Part shown: positions 8,487-16,945 of the stretch, one piece after another
How positions within the stretch are numbered: position 1 is the first letter of the stretch
Layout of the letters: each line of letters opens with the position of its first letter
Assembly (NCBI RefSeq): GCF_028527925.1
Contig: NZ_JAPESW010000037.1
Location: 1 to 34,800 of the forward strand
Direction of reading: 5' to 3'
Length of the DNA stretch: 34,800 nucleotides
Origin: Cellulomonas fimi
GTDB taxonomy: Bacteria > Actinomycetota > Actinomycetes > Actinomycetales > Cellulomonadaceae
The notes under the pieces: model-generated
The model's input: the letters and a program-made list of their open reading frames with translations, nothing else
What the model was told of the DNA's origin: nothing
The model's database searches: none
Made by a program: the position numbers and the translations under genes

Positions 8487-9053
8487 GTGAGCCGGTGGGA
8501 ACCGATGCTCGACGCGCTGGTGCGCGAGCGCTACCCCGCGCTCCTCACCCGCGCGACCCTGCTGGTGCGCGACCGCCACACAGCCGAGGACCTGGTGCAG
8601 GACGCGCTCGTGGCGACGTTCGGCGGTCGCGCCCGGTTCGCGTCGTTGCCCGAGGCCGAGCAGTACGTGCGCCGCGCGATCGTGTCGCGGTTCTACGACC
8701 GGTACCGCCGGGTGGTCCGCGAGGGGTCCGCGTTGCGCCGGGTCGCGCACGAGCGGTCCGACGACACCGTCCCGGCGCCCGGGACCTCGCACGCGGGTCT
8801 CTCCGACGCGCTCGAGGACGCGCTCGCGCTGCTGCCGCCCCGCGAACGGGCGTGCGTCGTCCTGCGGCACGTCGAGGACCTGCCCGTCCGTGAGACCGCG
8901 GACGTGCTGCGCCTCAGCGAGGGCGCGGTGAAGCGCTACACCGCCGACGGGTTGCGCACCCTCGCCGTCCACCTGCGCGTCGACCCACCCCCGGCCACCG
9001 GTACCGCGACCGTGCCCGTGGTCCTCACGACGACGGAGGTGCACGGTGACTGA
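8487..9053 (+). CDS. ECF sigma factor, SigE family (cassette 1)
   Basis: This 188-residue ECF sigma factor directs RNA polymerase to a small set of promoters. Region 2 is seen in HTAEDLVQDALVATFGGR (about 32-50) and the WxYVRRAI-like EQYVRRAIVSRFYDRYRR, where the usual Trp is Gln-Tyr. Region 4 is LLPPRERACVVLRHVEDLP followed by the recognition helix LSEGAVKRYTADGLRTL. This matches the short SigE-family ECFs of actinobacteria. GTG at 8487 has GGAGGA seven bases upstream, and the N-terminus aligns with that of the second sigma (RWEP). It overlaps the next gene by eight bases, the usual arrangement for a sigma factor and its membrane regulator. The trigger is unknown. Confidence 0.93.
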   Translation: MSRWEPMLDALVRERYPALLTRATLLVRDRHTAEDLVQDALVATFGGRARFASLPEAEQYVRRAIVSRFYDRYRRVVREGSALRRVAHERSDDTVPAPGTSHAGLSDALEDALALLPPRERACVVLRHVEDLPVRETADVLRLSEGAVKRYTADGLRTLAVHLRVDPPPATGTATVPVVLTTTEVHGD

Positions 9054-10455
9054 GCCGACCCCGCTGGACGACCTCGTGACGGCCGCGGTCAGCGAGCGCG
9101 AGCGCTCCTTCGCCGCCGCGCAGCCCACCGAGGCGATGCACCGGGAGACCGTGCGCCGGGTGCGGCGCCGGCACGTCGTGCGGGCCACCGCGCAGGCCGG
9201 GACGGCCCTGGCCGTCGCCGTGGTCCTCGGTGGTGCCGCATGGTGGGGTGCGAGGCCCGAACCGGCGCCGCCGGCACACACCCCGACGCCCGCACCGTCC
9301 GCCACCGCGCCGGCCACATCCACGCCGTCGGCGTCGCCGACCTCGTCGGCAGCCACCCAGGTCGACGACCGCGTCGTCGTCCCCGGTCTCGCCGCGCCCC
9401 TGCCGCGTGCGACGCCCGGGCTGCTCGCCTCCACGACGCCCGGATGGGCGCTCGTGAGGTGGTCCGAGAGCGACGACAGCCCGTCGGTGCTGCTGCTCGC
9501 GTCGCCGACCGCCGACCTGTACTGGGTCGCGGGGGCCCCGCAGGACGCACCCTTCTGGCTCGGTTCCTGGCAGGCGGGAGCGACGGTCGTGAAGGGCACG
9601 ACGTGGGACGGGGACGCGACCTACGCGCCCGCGAGCGTCGACCTCCTCACCGGGCGGATGACCACCGGTCCGGCGTTCCCTCCCGGGTCCACGGTCGTCG
9701 GCTTCTCCGCGGCGGGCGAGTGGGTGCTCCTCGTCGTGGACCCGGAGATCGACCGGGCGCACGCCGGCTACGTCGGGCGCGTCGTCCTCGCTGACGGCGC
9801 CGGGGGTCTCCGCGAGATCACGCGGGCGGCCCCGGTCGCGAGCACCGCGAGCGTCTCTCCCGACGGCCGTCGCGTGATCGTGCCGGACCACCGCGGCATC
9901 GAGGGTTTCGTCTTCGACCTCGTCGACGGCTCCCACCAGCGGGTCGTCCCGAGCGTGCCGTACGCCCCGCGGTGCACGACGGGGACGTGGCTCGACGACA
10001 CCGCGGCCGTCACGGTGTGCGAACCGGCGGGTGTCGGCGCGCAGGCCGAGGCCACGTCGGTGCACGTGTTCCAGGTCGGCACCAACGCCCGCGTCGCGCA
10101 GTACGTCCCGGGCGCGGGCGGGCTCGTCCCGACGCCGTACCAACCCCTCGTCGGTCTCGACGGCGTGCTCGCGTTCAGCGACCCGACGTCCGGTACGTGC
10201 CTCGGTGGCAGCCTCGTGCTCCTGGACCCGCGCACCGGCACGACCACGCACGTGACGGTGGACGGCCGGCTGGTCGACGCGACCGTGGTGTCGCGGGGCG
10301 GCGGTTTCCTGTGGACGCGCGAGGCCTGCGCGGACCACGAGGTGCCGTCGTCGCTGGTCCGGATCGACCCGGCGTCGGGTGAGGCGCGGCAGCTCGTGCC
10401 GGTTCCGGCCGACGTCGTCGGGATGGTGGACGCGGTCCCCGCGACGGCTCGGTGA
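9046..10455 (+). CDS. single-pass membrane protein with beta-propeller-like exterior, putative sigma regulator (cassette 1)
   Basis: The 469-residue protein has a cytoplasmic stretch of about 50 residues rich in Arg near the membrane (TVRRVRRRHVVR), one transmembrane segment at about 50-68, a Pro/Thr/Ser linker to about 105, and a large outer domain. That domain has repeating beta-strand phrases such as SPDGRRVIVPD and a run ending SLVLLDPRTGTTTHV, which suggests a WD40-like propeller. Two cysteine pairs are likely disulphides. It starts at GTG 9046 inside the sigma gene with GGAGG upstream. The position suggests an anti-sigma or sensor partner, but there is no zinc anti-sigma motif (HxxxCxxC), so that is inferred from gene order and topology. 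The outer domain is unlike that of cassettes 2 and 3. Confidence 0.85.
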   Translation: MTEPTPLDDLVTAAVSERERSFAAAQPTEAMHRETVRRVRRRHVVRATAQAGTALAVAVVLGGAAWWGARPEPAPPAHTPTPAPSATAPATSTPSASPTSSAATQVDDRVVVPGLAAPLPRATPGLLASTTPGWALVRWSESDDSPSVLLLASPTADLYWVAGAPQDAPFWLGSWQAGATVVKGTTWDGDATYAPASVDLLTGRMTTGPAFPPGSTVVGFSAAGEWVLLVVDPEIDRAHAGYVGRVVLADGAGGLREITRAAPVASTASVSPDGRRVIVPDHRGIEGFVFDLVDGSHQRVVPSVPYAPRCTTGTWLDDTAAVTVCEPAGVGAQAEATSVHVFQVGTNARVAQYVPGAGGLVPTPYQPLVGLDGVLAFSDPTSGTCLGGSLVLLDPRTGTTTHVTVDGRLVDATVVSRGGGFLWTREACADHEVPSSLVRIDPASGEARQLVPVPADVVGMVDAVPATAR

Positions 10456-10530
10456 GCGGACGGGAGCGCCCGCGCGCCCGCGCTTCGTGGACCCGTGACC
10501 GTCGTGGACCCGGCCGCTGCGGGCCTCAGC

Positions 10531-10558
10531 CCAACCTCACCCGGTGCCGATCCGTTCT
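10531..10558 (+). promoter_or_regulatory. ECF-type promoter of sigma cassette 2 (CCAAC-N17-CGTTCT)
   Basis: CCAAC at 10531-10535 and CGTTCT at 10553-10558 have a 17-base spacer and end 30 bases before the second sigma gene. This is the second instance of the shared motif and supports an independent promoter for each cassette. Confidence 0.62.
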
Positions 10559-10588
10559 AGTGCGCGACGACGCACGCAGGAGGACGGG

Positions 10589-11143
10589 ATGAGGCGATGG
10601 GAACCGCTGCTCGAGCAGCTGTTCGCCGAGAGGCACGGCGCACTGCTCGCCCGTGCGCAGATGCTCACGGGTGACCGGCACGCGGCCGAGGACCTGCTGC
10701 AGGACGCGTTCGTCGCGACGTTCGCGAGCAGGGCCCGCTTCACCTCGGTCGCGGCGGCCGAGCAGTACGTGCGGCGGGCGGTGGTCACGCGGTCCGTCGA
10801 CCGCGCCCGGTCCCGGACGAGCGAACGTGCTGCGGTCGAGCGCCTCGGCGGCATGGCGGCGCCCGCGGACGACCTGCCCGTCGTCGGGCTCGAGCGCGAC
10901 CTCGTCGCCGCGCTCCAGCAGCTCACGCCACGGCAGCGCGCGTGCGTCGTCCTGCGGCACCTCGAGGACATGTCCGTCGCGGAGACGGCGGCCGCGCTCG
11001 GGCTCAGCGAGGGCGCCGTCAAGCGCTACGTGTCCGACGCCGTCCGGCACCTCAACGAGGTCCTCGGCACGACCGCGCACCCCCACGACTACCGTCACGA
11101 CGTGCAGCTCGTGCACGAGATGGGAGGGGTCCGCGATGCGTGA
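10589..11143 (+). CDS. ECF sigma factor, SigE family (cassette 2)
   Basis: This 184-residue sigma factor is a paralogue of the first. Region 2 shows RHAAEDLLQDAFVATFASR and EQYVRRAVVTRSVDRARSR; region 4 shows LTPRQRACVVLRHLEDMS and a recognition helix LSEGAVKRYVSDAVRHL. Positions of the DNA-recognition core (LSEGAVKRY) are identical to the other two sigma factors. The ATG at 10589 is chosen over an upstream reading because AGGAGG lies five bases before it and the protein then begins RRWEP, matching SRWEP of the first sigma. It overlaps the next gene by eight bases. It probably shares target promoters with its paralogues. Confidence 0.93.
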   Translation: MRRWEPLLEQLFAERHGALLARAQMLTGDRHAAEDLLQDAFVATFASRARFTSVAAAEQYVRRAVVTRSVDRARSRTSERAAVERLGGMAAPADDLPVVGLERDLVAALQQLTPRQRACVVLRHLEDMSVAETAAALGLSEGAVKRYVSDAVRHLNEVLGTTAHPHDYRHDVQLVHEMGGVRDA

Positions 11144-12563
11144 CCTCGACGAGCTCCTCGCGAGCACCGAGACGACCCTCGCGCGTGCCGCCGGACCCGG
11201 CGGCCCGGTCCCGGCACCCGTCCGCAGCGGGATCCGGCGCCGGCGCGTCGTCCGGCACGCCGCCGAGTCCCTCGTGGCCGTCGTCGCCGTCGGCGCGGTC
11301 GCGTCCGCGGCCTGGATCGGCGCGGGCCACGCGGCGCCGGTGCCCGCGGTGTCGCCGACGAGCGACCCGACCCCCACGACGAGCGCACCCGCACCGACCG
11401 CTCCGGCGCCGTCCCCGAGCGAGGCGGCCGACGACGGGCCCGTCGTGCGGGAGACCGCGCTCGCGGACGACGTCGTCCTGCGGCGGCTCCTGCACCCGCG
11501 GACGGGCGAGTCGTGGACGACGCCCGTCGCCGTCGACGACGGGCCTGCCCTCGTCTCCCGACCCGACACCTGGGGCTCGGCGACGACGTTCCGGGTCGGC
11601 GCGCGCGGCGACGCGACGATCTACGCCGTGGCCAATCACCTCGACTACGACGGTGTCGCCGTGCTGGGGCTCTTCGAGGTCGACGGCGCCGGTGCGCGCT
11701 TCATCGCCTGCCCCGGCCCGCGCGCGGAGGAGGAGTGCGCCGACCCGGCCGCGGTGCAGCTCGCCGACGGCGTCACCGTCGACCGCGACACGTTCTACGA
11801 CTCGCTCGGCGTGCCCGGTTCGCTCGAGCTGGGCGACGGCTTCGTCGTCACCACCACCGAGGAAGCCAGGTGGGCGCACGAGCTGCTCGGGTCCCCCGCG
11901 AGGACGGACCTCGGCGACGCGCGGCTCCTCACCGGTGAGAACTGGTACGGCGTCTCCGAGACGGTCCGCGTCCTCGGCCGCTTCGGTGCCGGCGCGGTCG
12001 TCGAGACGCGCACACCCGGTCAGGTCGCCGGGCTCACCAACGTCGACCTGGCGTGGCGCACGCCTTTCGGGTCCCTCGTGGAGCTCGCCGCCGGGGACGT
12101 CCCGGGCGGCGACTTCAACGCGATCGTGTGGGACGACGGCGTCGAGCGACGGTCCGCGCGCGACGACCTGGGCGTCCGGGGCGGCGACAGCCAGTCGCCG
12201 GCCGCGCCCCACTGCTTCGCACCGGGGTTCGCCGTCGAGGACAGCCCCGCCCCCGCCGCGTGGCGCCCCGCCGGCCGCACGGCCGACGGCAGGCGCGTCT
12301 ACGTCCGGGCGTCGGCGGACGCGCTCGTCCACGCCGTCCGTGGGTTCCACGAGGAGCACTCCGCGACGGTCGTCCTGCCCGACGACCCGACGTCCACCGA
12401 GGACGCCTGGGTGAGAGGTGCCGAGGCGTACGCCGCGACCGGGTTCACGACCGACCAGGCGTTCGTCGACGCGCATGCCCTCTACGCCGTCGACGGGCCG
12501 GGCGGGGTGCGGTACCTGGCGCTCCGGAGGGACGCCGCGAACCTCGTGTACGAGTGCGCGTGA
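11136..12563 (+). CDS. single-pass membrane protein, putative sigma regulator with novel outer domain (cassette 2)
   Basis: The 475-residue protein has a short cytoplasmic part (DLDELLASTETTLARA, then RRRRVVRH), one membrane helix at about 50-68, a Pro/Thr/Ser linker to about 105, and a 370-residue outer domain. I do not recognise the outer domain. Its landmarks are TFRVGARGDATIYAV, FIACPGP, DTFYDSLG, GLTNVDLAWRTPFG, DVPGGDFNAIVWDDG, AWRPAGRT and a C-terminal YECA. These recur in order in cassette 3. Cysteines near 190-200 and at the C-terminus could form disulphides. Translation starts at ATG 11136 within the sigma gene, with GGGAGGGG upstream. An anti-sigma or sensor role is inferred from overlap and topology; there is no zinc anti-sigma motif. 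Confidence 0.85.
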   Translation: MRDLDELLASTETTLARAAGPGGPVPAPVRSGIRRRRVVRHAAESLVAVVAVGAVASAAWIGAGHAAPVPAVSPTSDPTPTTSAPAPTAPAPSPSEAADDGPVVRETALADDVVLRRLLHPRTGESWTTPVAVDDGPALVSRPDTWGSATTFRVGARGDATIYAVANHLDYDGVAVLGLFEVDGAGARFIACPGPRAEEECADPAAVQLADGVTVDRDTFYDSLGVPGSLELGDGFVVTTTEEARWAHELLGSPARTDLGDARLLTGENWYGVSETVRVLGRFGAGAVVETRTPGQVAGLTNVDLAWRTPFGSLVELAAGDVPGGDFNAIVWDDGVERRSARDDLGVRGGDSQSPAAPHCFAPGFAVEDSPAPAAWRPAGRTADGRRVYVRASADALVHAVRGFHEEHSATVVLPDDPTSTEDAWVRGAEAYAATGFTTDQAFVDAHALYAVDGPGGVRYLALRRDAANLVYECA

Positions 12564-12593
12564 GGGGCGGTCACCGTCCCGCTGGACCGCCCC

Positions 12594-12621
12594 CCAACCG
12601 ATCCTGACGTGCCGTCGTTCT
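12594..12621 (+). promoter_or_regulatory. ECF-type promoter of sigma cassette 3 (CCAAC-N17-CGTTCT)
   Basis: CCAAC at 12594-12598 and CGTTCT at 12616-12621 have a 17-base spacer and end 40 bases before the third sigma gene. The intact promoter and ribosome binding site argue that the cassette was functional until recently or still is. Confidence 0.6.
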
Positions 12622-12661
12622 CAGCGTGGGACCGGCCCGGTCCGTCGGGAGAGGAGTGTCG

Positions 12662-13223
12662 GTGAGCAGAGCGTGGGAGACGCTCCTCACGCAGCTCGTG
12701 CAGGAGCGGTGGGGGCGGCTGGTGGGGCACGCGATGCTCGTCGCGACCTCCCGCGACGAGGCGCAGGACCTCGTCCAGGAGGCGCTGATCAGCACGTTCG
12801 GCAGCAGGGCACGCTTCTCGACGATCGCGGAGGCCGAGCAGTACGTGCGGCGCGCGGTGGTGTCGCGCTCGGTCGACGAGCACCGCCGCCGCGCCCGTGA
12901 GCGCGTCGCGGTCGAGCGGCTGGCCGGTCACCCGGAGCAGGTCGCGGAGATCGTGGCGCACGGGCTGGGTGCCGACGTGGTCCGCGCGCTGTCCGGCCTC
13001 TCGCCGCGCGAGCGCGCGTGCGTAGGTGCTGCGGCTCGTCGAGGACCTGTCGGTGCGGGACACGGCGTCCGCGCTGCGGCTCAGCGAGGGCGCGGTCAAG
13101 CGCTACACCGCCGACGGGCTGCGTCGCCTCGACGCCGCACTCGGCACGACCGCCTCGACCGACGAGACGCTGCGCGTGACCCCGACGGTGACGACGAGCA
13201 CGGACGGAGGTGCCGGACGATGA
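12662..13223 (+). pseudogene. ECF sigma factor, SigE family, frameshifted (cassette 3)
   Basis: A third paralogue starts at GTG 12662, with GAGGAG five bases upstream. Region 2 (DEAQDLVQEALISTFGSR, EQYVRRAVVSRSVDEHRR) reads normally. In region 4 the frame breaks after ERAC: one extra base, most simply the A at 13024, turns the expected GTG-GTG-CTG into GTA-GGT-GCT. From 13026 the next frame continues as LRLVEDLSVRDTASALRLSEGAVKRYTADGLRRL to a stop at 13223. Without the extra base the gene would encode 186 residues, the family length. As read, the product loses the promoter-recognition helix. Both frames are otherwise clean, so this is a recent lesion or a sequencing error. The stop overlaps the next ATG (ATGA). 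Confidence 0.88.
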
Positions 13224-14577
13224 GCGACCTCGCGGACATCCTGTCGCGCGCCGGTGACGCGCTGGGCAACGGCGTCGGACCGGCGCAGGACGCCACGCTG
13301 CGCCGGGTCGTCGCCGGCGCCCGGCGCCGTCGGGTGCGCCGCCACACCCTCGAGGCCGTGGCGGGTGTCGCGCTCGCCGCCGCCCTGGGCAGCGGTGGCT
13401 GGTGGGGCGTGCACCGCGACGCCCCACGCCGTCCGCGCCCGAGCCGGCCGTGCGGCAGAGCGCGATCGACGACGCGACCGTCCTGCGCCGGCTCGCCGAG
13501 CCGCGCACGGGCGAGACGTGGCACGAGCCCGAGCCCGCCGACGAGGTCCGCCTGGTCGAGTCGGACTTCTACGGGACGCCGACGTCCCCGCGGACCGTCC
13601 GGGTCGGGGCGCGGGGCGACGCGGTGATCTACGCGGTCGTCGGCCCGCACCACGGCCTCGAGCCCCGGCGTGACGTGAGAGGGCTGTTCGAGGTCGACGC
13701 GGCCGGCGCGCGGTACATCGCGTGCCCGAGCCCCCGGGTCGAGGAGTGCGACGCGGAGGCGCCGTACACGTCCGACCTGGCGCCCGGGGTCGTGGTCGAC
13801 GTCGACACCTTCTACGACACCCTCGGCATCCCGGTCGAGGCCGAGCTCGTCGACGGGTTCACCGTCCGGACCTCGGGCGGCACCGGGTGGGAGCGCCTCG
13901 ACTTCGAGACGGGCTCGTCGCGTCCGGTGCCCGCGCTCGGCAACGGCTCGCTGCTCGTCACGGACACCGACCACTGGCGTGCCGACGACGCCGTCGACGT
14001 CGCCCGGTTCGGCCCGGCCGCGCTCGTCGAGCTCCGCTGGGCCGAGGCCGAGATCGACGGGCTCACCAACGCGTCCTACGCGTGGCGGACCCCGTACGGC
14101 GCCTACGTCAGCCTGACCGCCGACGACGTGCCCGGCGGCGACTACGACGCGATCGTCTGGGACGACGGCGTCGACCGCCGCTACTACGCCGACGAGCCCG
14201 ATCTCGTCGCCAGAACGGGGGCGCCGGGCGACGGCACCTGCGCGGCCTCGATGTTCTCGCTCGACGCCGCCCACGTCGACGCCGAGTGGCGACCCGCCGG
14301 ACGGACGCCCGAGGGCGTGCGCGTGCACGTGCCCGTCGGGGGCGGCAACCCGCTCGCGACCCGCGTCCGCGCGTTCCAGGAGAAGATCGCGTGGACCGTC
14401 GACCCGGACGACCCGTCCCTGACCCTGACGGGTGCGTCGGTGTACGCCGAGACCGGGATGACCACCGACGAGGCGTTCCTCGCGGCGCACTCGCTGTTCG
14501 CGATCGAGCGGCCCGACGGGGTGTGGATGGTCGGGCTGAGCCCGGCCGCGGCCGCGCCGGTGTTCGAGTGCGCGTGA
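13220..14577 (+). pseudogene. single-pass membrane protein, putative sigma regulator, frameshifted (cassette 3)
   Basis: A paralogue of the cassette 2 membrane protein starts at ATG 13220, overlapping the sigma stop. The N-terminal part (DLADILSRAGDALG, RRRRVRRH, a membrane helix at about 47-62 ending GGWWGVHRD) is in one frame. After the codon GCC at 13421 the frame must change: one C appears to be missing from the run of four at 13422-13425. The rest (PTPSAPEP, VGARGDAVIYAV, DTFYDTLG, DVPGGDYDAIVWDDG, EWRPAGRT, FECA) continues to 14577. With the base restored it would be 452 residues, close to its paralogue. The missing base in a homopolymer, right after the membrane helix, could be an assembly error. 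Function is inferred as for cassette 2. Confidence 0.86.
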
Positions 14578-14593
14578 TCGTGGGGGTGGGAGT

Positions 14594-14720
14594 CAGCGCC
14601 TGTTTTCTTGGTCGCGCTGACGCTGCGCTCCGCTACGGCCGAGGAGGTGGGGATGGTGCGGCTGGAAGCAGCGCGCTGTTCTCCTGGTCGCGCTGATCTT
14701 CCGCTCCACTACGGCCGAGG
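14594..14720 (+). repeat. two imperfect 51-52-bp direct repeats
   Basis: Copy 1 at 14594-14644 and copy 2 at 14669-14720 share CAGCGC, CTGTT(T/C)TC, TGGTCGCGCTGA and CTACGGCCGAGG in the same order. They fill the gap between cassette 3 and the ino1 terminator. There is no coding signal. They may be an intergenic repeat family; their role is unknown. Confidence 0.7.
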
Positions 14721-14748
14721 GCCGGGGTGCATCGCACCCCGGCCCTCG
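14716..14748. terminator. hairpin terminator between cassette 3 and ino1
   Basis: A 15-base perfect inverted repeat, CGAGGGCCGGGGTGC and GCACCCCGGCCCTCG, has a 3-base loop (ATC). It lies 20 bases beyond the ino1 stop codon and is placed to end both converging transcripts. There is no T-run, as is common in high-GC actinobacteria. Confidence 0.8.
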
Positions 14749-14767
14749 ACCTTCGTTGCGCTCCAGA

Positions 14768-15859
14768 TCAGCGCTCGACCTCACCACGGATGAAGGACTC
14801 GAGCTGGGCGCGGCCCTGCTGGTCCTCCATCTGGACCGGCGGCGACTTCATGAAGTAGGTCGACGCGGACAGGATCGGGCCGCCGATGCCGCGGTCCTTG
14901 GCGATCTTCGCGGCGCGCAGGGCGTCGATGATGATGCCGGCGGAGTTCGGCGAGTCCCAGACCTCGAGCTTGTACTCGAGGTTCAGGGGCACCTCGCCGA
15001 ACGCGCGGCCCTCGAGGCGGACGTACGCCCACTTGCGGTCGTCGAGCCACGCGACGTAGTCCGACGGGCCGATGTGGACGTTGCGGTCCTCCTTCTTGCC
15101 GGCCAGCGGGCCGCTCAGGTTGGAGGTGACGGCCTGCGTCTTCGAGACCTTCTTGGACTCCAGGCGCTCGCGCTCGAGCATGTTCTTGAAGTCCATGTTC
15201 CCGCCGACGTTCAGCTGGTACGTGCGGTCCAGGATGACGCCACGGTCCTCGAACAGGCGGGCGAGCACGCGGTGCGTGATGGTCGCGCCGACCTGCGACT
15301 TGATGTCGTCGCCGACGATCGGCACGCCCGCGGCCTCGAACTTCGCGGCCCACTCGGGGTCGGACGCGATGAAGACGGGGAGGGCGTTGACGAACGCGAC
15401 GCCCGCGTCGATGGCGGCCTGCGCGTAGAACTTCGCGGCGGCCTCCGACCCGACGGGCAGGTAGCAGATGAGGACGTCGGCCTGGACCTCGCGGAGCGTG
15501 GCGACGATGTCGACCGGCTCGGCGTCGGACTCCTCGATGGTCTGCGAGTAGTACTTGCCGAGACCGTCGAGCGTGTGGCCGCGCTGCACGGTCACGCCGA
15601 GCGGCGGGACGTCGCAGATCTTGATGGTGTTGTTCTCCGAGGCGACGATCGCCTCGGACAGGTCGAAGCCGACCTTCTTCGCGTCGACGTCGAAGGCCGC
15701 GACGAACTCGATGTCACGCACGTGGTAGTCACCGAACTGCACGTGCATGAGACCCGGCACGGTGCCGTTCGGGTCGGCGTCGGCGTAGTAGTGCACGCCC
15801 TGGACCAGCGACGCGGCGCAGTTGCCGACGCCGACGATGGCGACGCGGATGGAGGTCAT
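14768..15859 (-). CDS. ino1: myo-inositol-1-phosphate (3-phosphate) synthase
   Basis: This 363-residue NAD-dependent enzyme converts glucose 6-phosphate to inositol phosphate, the first step towards mycothiol and phosphatidylinositol in actinobacteria. The N-terminal Rossmann loop is [10 protein letters not shown] (9-18). Typical actinobacterial Ino1 features follow: [52 protein letters not shown] and the NAD/substrate-site SKTQAV region. The C-terminal [13 protein letters not shown] is also characteristic. The length is normal for the short bacterial form. The ATG at 15859 overlaps the PadR stop codon (ATGA), so the enzyme is translationally coupled to the regulator. A strong hairpin follows the stop. 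Local inositol and mycothiol supply may be controlled through the regulator. Confidence 0.97.
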   Translation of the reverse strand: MTSIRVAIVGVGNCAASLVQGVHYYADADPNGTVPGLMHVQFGDYHVRDIEFVAAFDVDAKKVGFDLSEAIVASENNTIKICDVPPLGVTVQRGHTLDGLGKYYSQTIEESDAEPVDIVATLREVQADVLICYLPVGSEAAAKFYAQAAIDAGVAFVNALPVFIASDPEWAAKFEAAGVPIVGDDIKSQVGATITHRVLARLFEDRGVILDRTYQLNVGGNMDFKNMLERERLESKKVSKTQAVTSNLSGPLAGKKEDRNVHIGPSDYVAWLDDRKWAYVRLEGRAFGEVPLNLEYKLEVWDSPNSAGIIIDALRAAKIAKDRGIGGPILSASTYFMKSPPVQMEDQQGRAQLESFIRGEVER

Positions 15860-16512
15860 CCTCGCTCCTTCTCGGTGGTGTTCGCCGTGTCGACGGAGTC
15901 GGACGGCACAGCGGTGGTGTCGGCTCCGGCCGGGCGGCCGGTGCCTGCGGTACGCGCGCGACGGTGGCCGCGCTCGTTGTCGATGAGCCCGTCGAGCCAG
16001 CGGACCTCTCGCTCGACCTGTTCGAGGCCGTGCCGCTGGAGCTCGAGCGTGTACTCGTCCATGCGCTCGCGGGTGCGGGCGAAGGACTGGCGGATCGTCT
16101 CGAGGCGTTCGGTCAGGCGGGTGCGCCTGCCCTCGAGGATCCGGAGCCGTGTCTCGGCGTCGGTCTGCGCGAAGAACGCGAACCGGACGTCGAAGTTCTC
16201 GTCCTCCCAGGCGGAGGGCCCGGACGACGCGAGCACCTGCTGGAGGTGCTCCTTGCCGTCGGCCGTGAGCTGGTAGACGATCCGCGCGCGCTTGCTGCCG
16301 ACGCCGTGCGCGGCACCGGGGGCGGACTCGGTGCCGACGATCCAGCCCCGGTCGACGAGCGACTTGAGGCAGGGGTACAGCGAGCCGTAGGACAGCGCGC
16401 GGAACGAGCCGAGCACGAGGTTGAGCCGCTTGCGCAGCTCGTAGCCGTGCATCGGCGACTCGTGGAGGAGCCCGAGGATGGCGGGCTCGAGCACGTCGGA
16501 ACGACCACGCAC
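15856..16512 (-). CDS. PadR family transcriptional regulator
   Basis: This 218-residue regulator has an N-terminal winged helix ([23 protein letters not shown], then [16 protein letters not shown]) typical of PadR, and a C-terminal helical dimerisation part (about 110-190) with repeated charged heptads. The C-terminal tail is Ala/Thr-rich and probably disordered. The GTG at 16512 has AAGGAGG eight bases upstream; a longer upstream reading lacks a site and was not used. The stop overlaps ino1, so regulator and enzyme form an operon. An 8+8 inverted repeat 100 bp upstream is a likely operator. This family pairs with ino1 in many actinobacteria; autorepression and control of ino1 are inferred, and the effector is unknown. 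Confidence 0.93.
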   Translation of the reverse strand: MRGRSDVLEPAILGLLHESPMHGYELRKRLNLVLGSFRALSYGSLYPCLKSLVDRGWIVGTESAPGAAHGVGSKRARIVYQLTADGKEHLQQVLASSGPSAWEDENFDVRFAFFAQTDAETRLRILEGRRTRLTERLETIRQSFARTRERMDEYTLELQRHGLEQVEREVRWLDGLIDNERGHRRARTAGTGRPAGADTTAVPSDSVDTANTTEKERG

Positions 16513-16945
16513 GGCGCCACCTCCTTCAGGCTTGGTACGGTCCGGGGCGCGTGAGCGCACCGGGACGAACAGGACGGCGTCCGGACCGCTTCGTCGAGGC
16601 GGACGTCTGCCGATGTATCAATTCGATACATCCGGAGAGTATGTCGGCGCGATGCCTCCGGACAAGTCGTGCGCGCCGTCGCCACGTCCGTACCGCGCCG
16701 GGACGCCGCGCGACCTGCGGCGTCGTGACCCACGCCACACCGCGCGCCCGTGACGCGGGGGAGCGCGGGGCGCCCGGTGCCGATCGTGTGAAGGGTCCGC
16801 CAGGAGGGCCCTCCCATCCCTGGGCGGACACAGCCCGTGCCCCCATACTGGGCTCCGCGGTAGACGTGCGTCCGGATCCGGCCGGCCCCCATGGCCCCTC
16901 CAGGACGACGTCCCGCGGACCAGTCGTCGTCAGGAAGGCACCGCC
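16513..16945. other. 433-bp divergent intergenic region, padR / PBP
   Basis: No coding signal stands out here. It holds the PadR-like operator at 16612-16632 in an AT-rich island (to about 16645) that is conspicuous in this GC-rich genome. A CATACT hexamer at 16843-16848, about 100 bp before the penicillin-binding protein, could be its -10 element. The rest, 16650-16830, shows nothing I can name. Confidence 0.6.
16612..16632. promoter_or_regulatory. probable PadR operator (inverted repeat)
   Basis: GATGTATC (16612-16619) and GATACATC (16625-16632) are perfect inverted 8-mers with a 5-base spacer. They include the ATGT...ACAT ends of known PadR sites. The position, 100 bp upstream of padR, fits autoregulation and control of ino1. 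A PBP promoter role is also possible. Confidence 0.65.

Noticed and set aside
6588..9599. Very long minus-strand frame over pit, its partner and sigma 1
   Set aside because: It lies antisense to clear genes and has a low-complexity, Arg/Asp/Gly-rich translation typical of high-GC shadow frames.
13020..13030. Programmed frameshift in sigma 3
   Set aside because: There is no slippery heptamer or clear stimulatory structure, and the paralogues read through without a shift.
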